This document shows, piece after piece, positions 62,257 through 64,000 of a DNA stretch of 64,000 bases. The DNA comes from Winogradskyella psychrotolerans. Its GTDB lineage: Bacteria > Bacteroidota > Bacteroidia > Flavobacteriales > Flavobacteriaceae. The stretch spans positions 170,086-234,085 of the forward strand of contig NZ_JAHKPS010000001.1 of assembly GCF_018860565.1 (NCBI RefSeq), read 5' to 3'. Within the stretch, counting starts at the first letter, position 1. Each line of letters starts with the position of its first letter. Under the pieces are notes generated by a model, which saw nothing but the letters and a program-made list of their open reading frames with translations, had not been told where the DNA came from and searched no databases. Position numbers and translations under genes: made by a program.

Positions 62257-63030
62257 TTATAGTTTTGCAATAATGCTTTGTTGGTATTTTTTAGGTGAAA
62301 TTCCTACAAAACGCTTAAACGTTTTGGAAAAATGTGCCAAGTCTGTAAAGTTGAATTGATACGCTAATGTTGTAAGTTCTGTATTTGAATTAATTAACAT
62401 TTTACTTGAAAAAACTTTTTTCATCAATATGTAATTAATTGGCGTCATACCTGTAGCTGCTTTGAATTTTTTAGCAAATCCATATTTATTAATATTCGCA
62501 ATTTTCGATAGTTCATTTAGACTAAACTTTTCGCAAATGTGTTTTTCAATGTAGTTATTAATTTGCTTAAAACTATTTAGATTTAATTCAGAATATTCTT
62601 TATCGTTTTCTTGCGAGTGCGATTTAATGGTATTAATAAATTGATGTAGATTAAATTCAATATTTTCAGTTTCTTGTTTATCAATAGCATTTTTAAGTTC
62701 TACAAACAATTTGTTGGCGTTTTTACTATTTATTTTTCTGTTTATAAATTTAATATTTTTTCCATTTAGTATGTCTTTCATCAATTGATTAGGAATGTAT
62801 ATTGTATCAAATTTCAATTGAGTTGTTTTGTCAAATAGTGGATTAGAATGTATTTCGTAAGGGTTCGTTATTGAAATAGAACCAGCTTCACTAAAAAGGC
62901 TTTGGTGTTCAAAATCAATTTGTTCAATTCCTGAATGTATTAGCGAAATGCAAAACGTTTCGTGAAAGTGCTTTGGAAATTCAGTAGTTTGGTTTTCAAT
63001 AGTGATATATTCTAAATCATCTAAAATCAT
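62257..63030 (-). CDS. AraC family transcriptional regulator
   Basis: 257 residues. N-terminal cupin (about 1-130, TEFPKHFHETFCISLIHSGIEQIDFEHQSLFSEAGSISITNPYEIHSNP), with the two histidine segments usual in ligand-binding cupins. C-terminal double helix-turn-helix (about 155-257): FSLNELSKIANINKYGFAKKFKAATGMTPINYILMKKV and LTTLAYQFNFTDLAHFSKTFKRFVGISPKKYQ. Lies 63 bp upstream of the S41 peptidase gene on the same strand. Confidence 0.93.
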   Translation of the reverse strand: MILDDLEYITIENQTTEFPKHFHETFCISLIHSGIEQIDFEHQSLFSEAGSISITNPYEIHSNPLFDKTTQLKFDTIYIPNQLMKDILNGKNIKFINRKINSKNANKLFVELKNAIDKQETENIEFNLHQFINTIKSHSQENDKEYSELNLNSFKQINNYIEKHICEKFSLNELSKIANINKYGFAKKFKAATGMTPINYILMKKVFSSKMLINSNTELTTLAYQFNFTDLAHFSKTFKRFVGISPKKYQQSIIAKL

Positions 63031-63093
63031 TCTTGTTTTCTCAATGTTTTTTCAAATGTTGTCTAACTCACGTGTTTGTATTATGGCTAGTGA

Positions 63094-63220
63094 CGTGTTT
63101 AAGTACCTAATTTAGCAAATAAAAACCGAATAGACACGAGTGAAGCGAACTGTGCGTAGTAAAAATTAAGAAGGATTTTTAGCAGTAGGCGAGAACAAGT
63201 AATTATTTATAGCCATTGTT
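63094..63220 (+). repeat. 127-bp direct repeat, copy 2
   Basis: Same orientation as copy 1, differing at three positions. It lies between the AraC gene and the DUF6090 gene. 2348 bp separate the two copies. Confidence 0.95.
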
Positions 63221-63229
63221 GTGCTTTCG

Positions 63230-63967
63230 TTATTTTTCTTTTAGTTCAGTATTTATAAGTTCAATAATCTCCAATCCCTCTTCAATTAGTCCATCGATTT
63301 TATTTTTTAGATTGTAGGCATATGACAATTCACGGTCAATTATTTTTCTAAATTCTACAGACCTAAAAGCAACCATCATTTCTTCGCTATCATATTTAGA
63401 AATATATTCTGGGTTAGAGGAATTATATGGTCGTAAGCCTGTAGTAAACTTTGTAATATCGCTTTTATAAGTTTTCACATTACTGTCATCCGCATCCAAT
63501 CCCCAATAATAATTTTTTACTTTAATTTTAATTGAATCTTTTGAAACTAATTGGAAATTACCTGTACTTAATAGTTCATTATAAGTATTTCTGCTTAATA
63601 TTCCCAATCCATTTGTAATCATACCACCTTTAGTCACGGTATTTAAAAAAGCGATAGTATCTTTAATTTCAATATTTTCCTCGCTATATTTTTTAGCAGA
63701 TAATAGTCCTTCAATTTTATTTGGTAACCTGTTTTTTATGTAAAAGTCCAAAATGTAATTATTATTTTGAATTTCTTTTTTAATATCCTTTAAATATTTG
63801 TATTCACTCTTTTTGTCAATCCGACCTTGATTCCAACTATTAATGGATAAAGCAATTAAAATTCCGATAACAACAAGAATAATTTCTCCAATGGCATAAA
63901 TTAGGTACTTACTGAATTTATTTTCAGAGATTAAATTTTGTCTAATTTTTCTAAAGAATTTTATCAT
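63230..63967 (-). CDS. DUF6090 family protein
   Basis: 245 residues. FFRKIRQNLISENKFSKYLIYAIGEIILVVIGILIALSINSWNQ is the strongly conserved DUF6090 start, with one membrane helix (about 22-44); the rest is a charged helical domain. The family is abundant in Bacteroidetes and often lies in variable regions. Function unknown. Confidence 0.9.
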   Translation of the reverse strand: MIKFFRKIRQNLISENKFSKYLIYAIGEIILVVIGILIALSINSWNQGRIDKKSEYKYLKDIKKEIQNNNYILDFYIKNRLPNKIEGLLSAKKYSEENIEIKDTIAFLNTVTKGGMITNGLGILSRNTYNELLSTGNFQLVSKDSIKIKVKNYYWGLDADDSNVKTYKSDITKFTTGLRPYNSSNPEYISKYDSEEMMVAFRSVEFRKIIDRELSYAYNLKNKIDGLIEEGLEIIELINTELKEK

Positions 63968-64000
63968 TGGTTAGCGGTTTGTGTATTATACTGAAATAGG

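Noticed and set aside
60619..63220. The 127-bp repeats as integron attC sites
   Set aside because: Only the left copy ends in a sequence fitting GTTRRRY; the right copy (GTTGTGC) does not, the paired RYYYAAC is not seen at the left copy, and no integrase lies in the window.

Overview
The window is chromosomal DNA of an AT-rich marine-type Bacteroidetes, most likely a member of the Flavobacteriaceae (Winogradskyella/Olleya/Psychroserpens-like; genus inferred, not proven). Supporting signs are the TonB receptors with CarboxypepD_reg-type N-termini, many lipoproteins ending their signal in SC followed by S/D/K, a type IX secretion C-terminal domain, DUF4625, MbnP, DUF6090 and head-GIN families, weak Shine-Dalgarno signals, and several promoters of the Bacteroidetes form TTG-N18/19-TAnnTTTG.

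Layout. 1-9.9 kb: a partial M16 peptidase, then a five-gene minus-strand operon (udk, FtsB/DivIC-like, both methylmalonyl-CoA mutase subunits, a lipoprotein) and a PQQ-type sugar dehydrogenase with its cytochrome c. A tRNA-Pro(UGG) with promoter and terminator sits at 9.97 kb. 10.3-15.6 kb: a probable zinc-uptake locus (Fur/Zur-type regulator, MerC protein, small CxxC protein, ZnuD-like TonB receptor, His-rich DUF4625 lipoproteins) with an operator-like TTGCAA cluster. 15.6-21.6 kb: a probable copper-uptake operon (YtkA/FixH-like lipoprotein, TonB receptor, Cys-rich small protein, MbnP, MbnH).

21.9-27.2 kb: a bile-acid/Na+ symporter-like protein, an aldehyde dehydrogenase, a 50-residue membrane protein, and a set of small stress/envelope proteins (YtxH, holin-like, hemerythrin, DUF2383, DUF1328). 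27.3-36 kb: a TPR histidine kinase with LuxR-type regulator, a SIMPL protein, trxB, and a YceI-porin-YceI group. 36-42.5 kb: head-GIN proteins, a PspC protein with PadR regulator, DUF4870, a DUF4442-like protein, an AIM24 protein. 42.9-50.7 kb: a TPR/LuxR regulator, a secreted M43 protease, oxyR divergent from dps, DUF2141. 50.9-57.9 kb: a MoxR-DUF58-DUF4350-DUF4129-SpoIIM operon divergent from an RDD gene.

57.9-64 kb is more accessory: a triple 68-bp repeat, a TRIC channel, DUF2071, hypothetical proteins, then two 127-bp direct repeats bracketing an S41 peptidase and an AraC regulator, and a DUF6090 protein. The most notable systems are the adjacent zinc and copper acquisition loci, with three small secreted Cys proteins nearby, and the repeat-framed S41/AraC unit. 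No IS element, CRISPR array, prophage or riboswitch was recognised.
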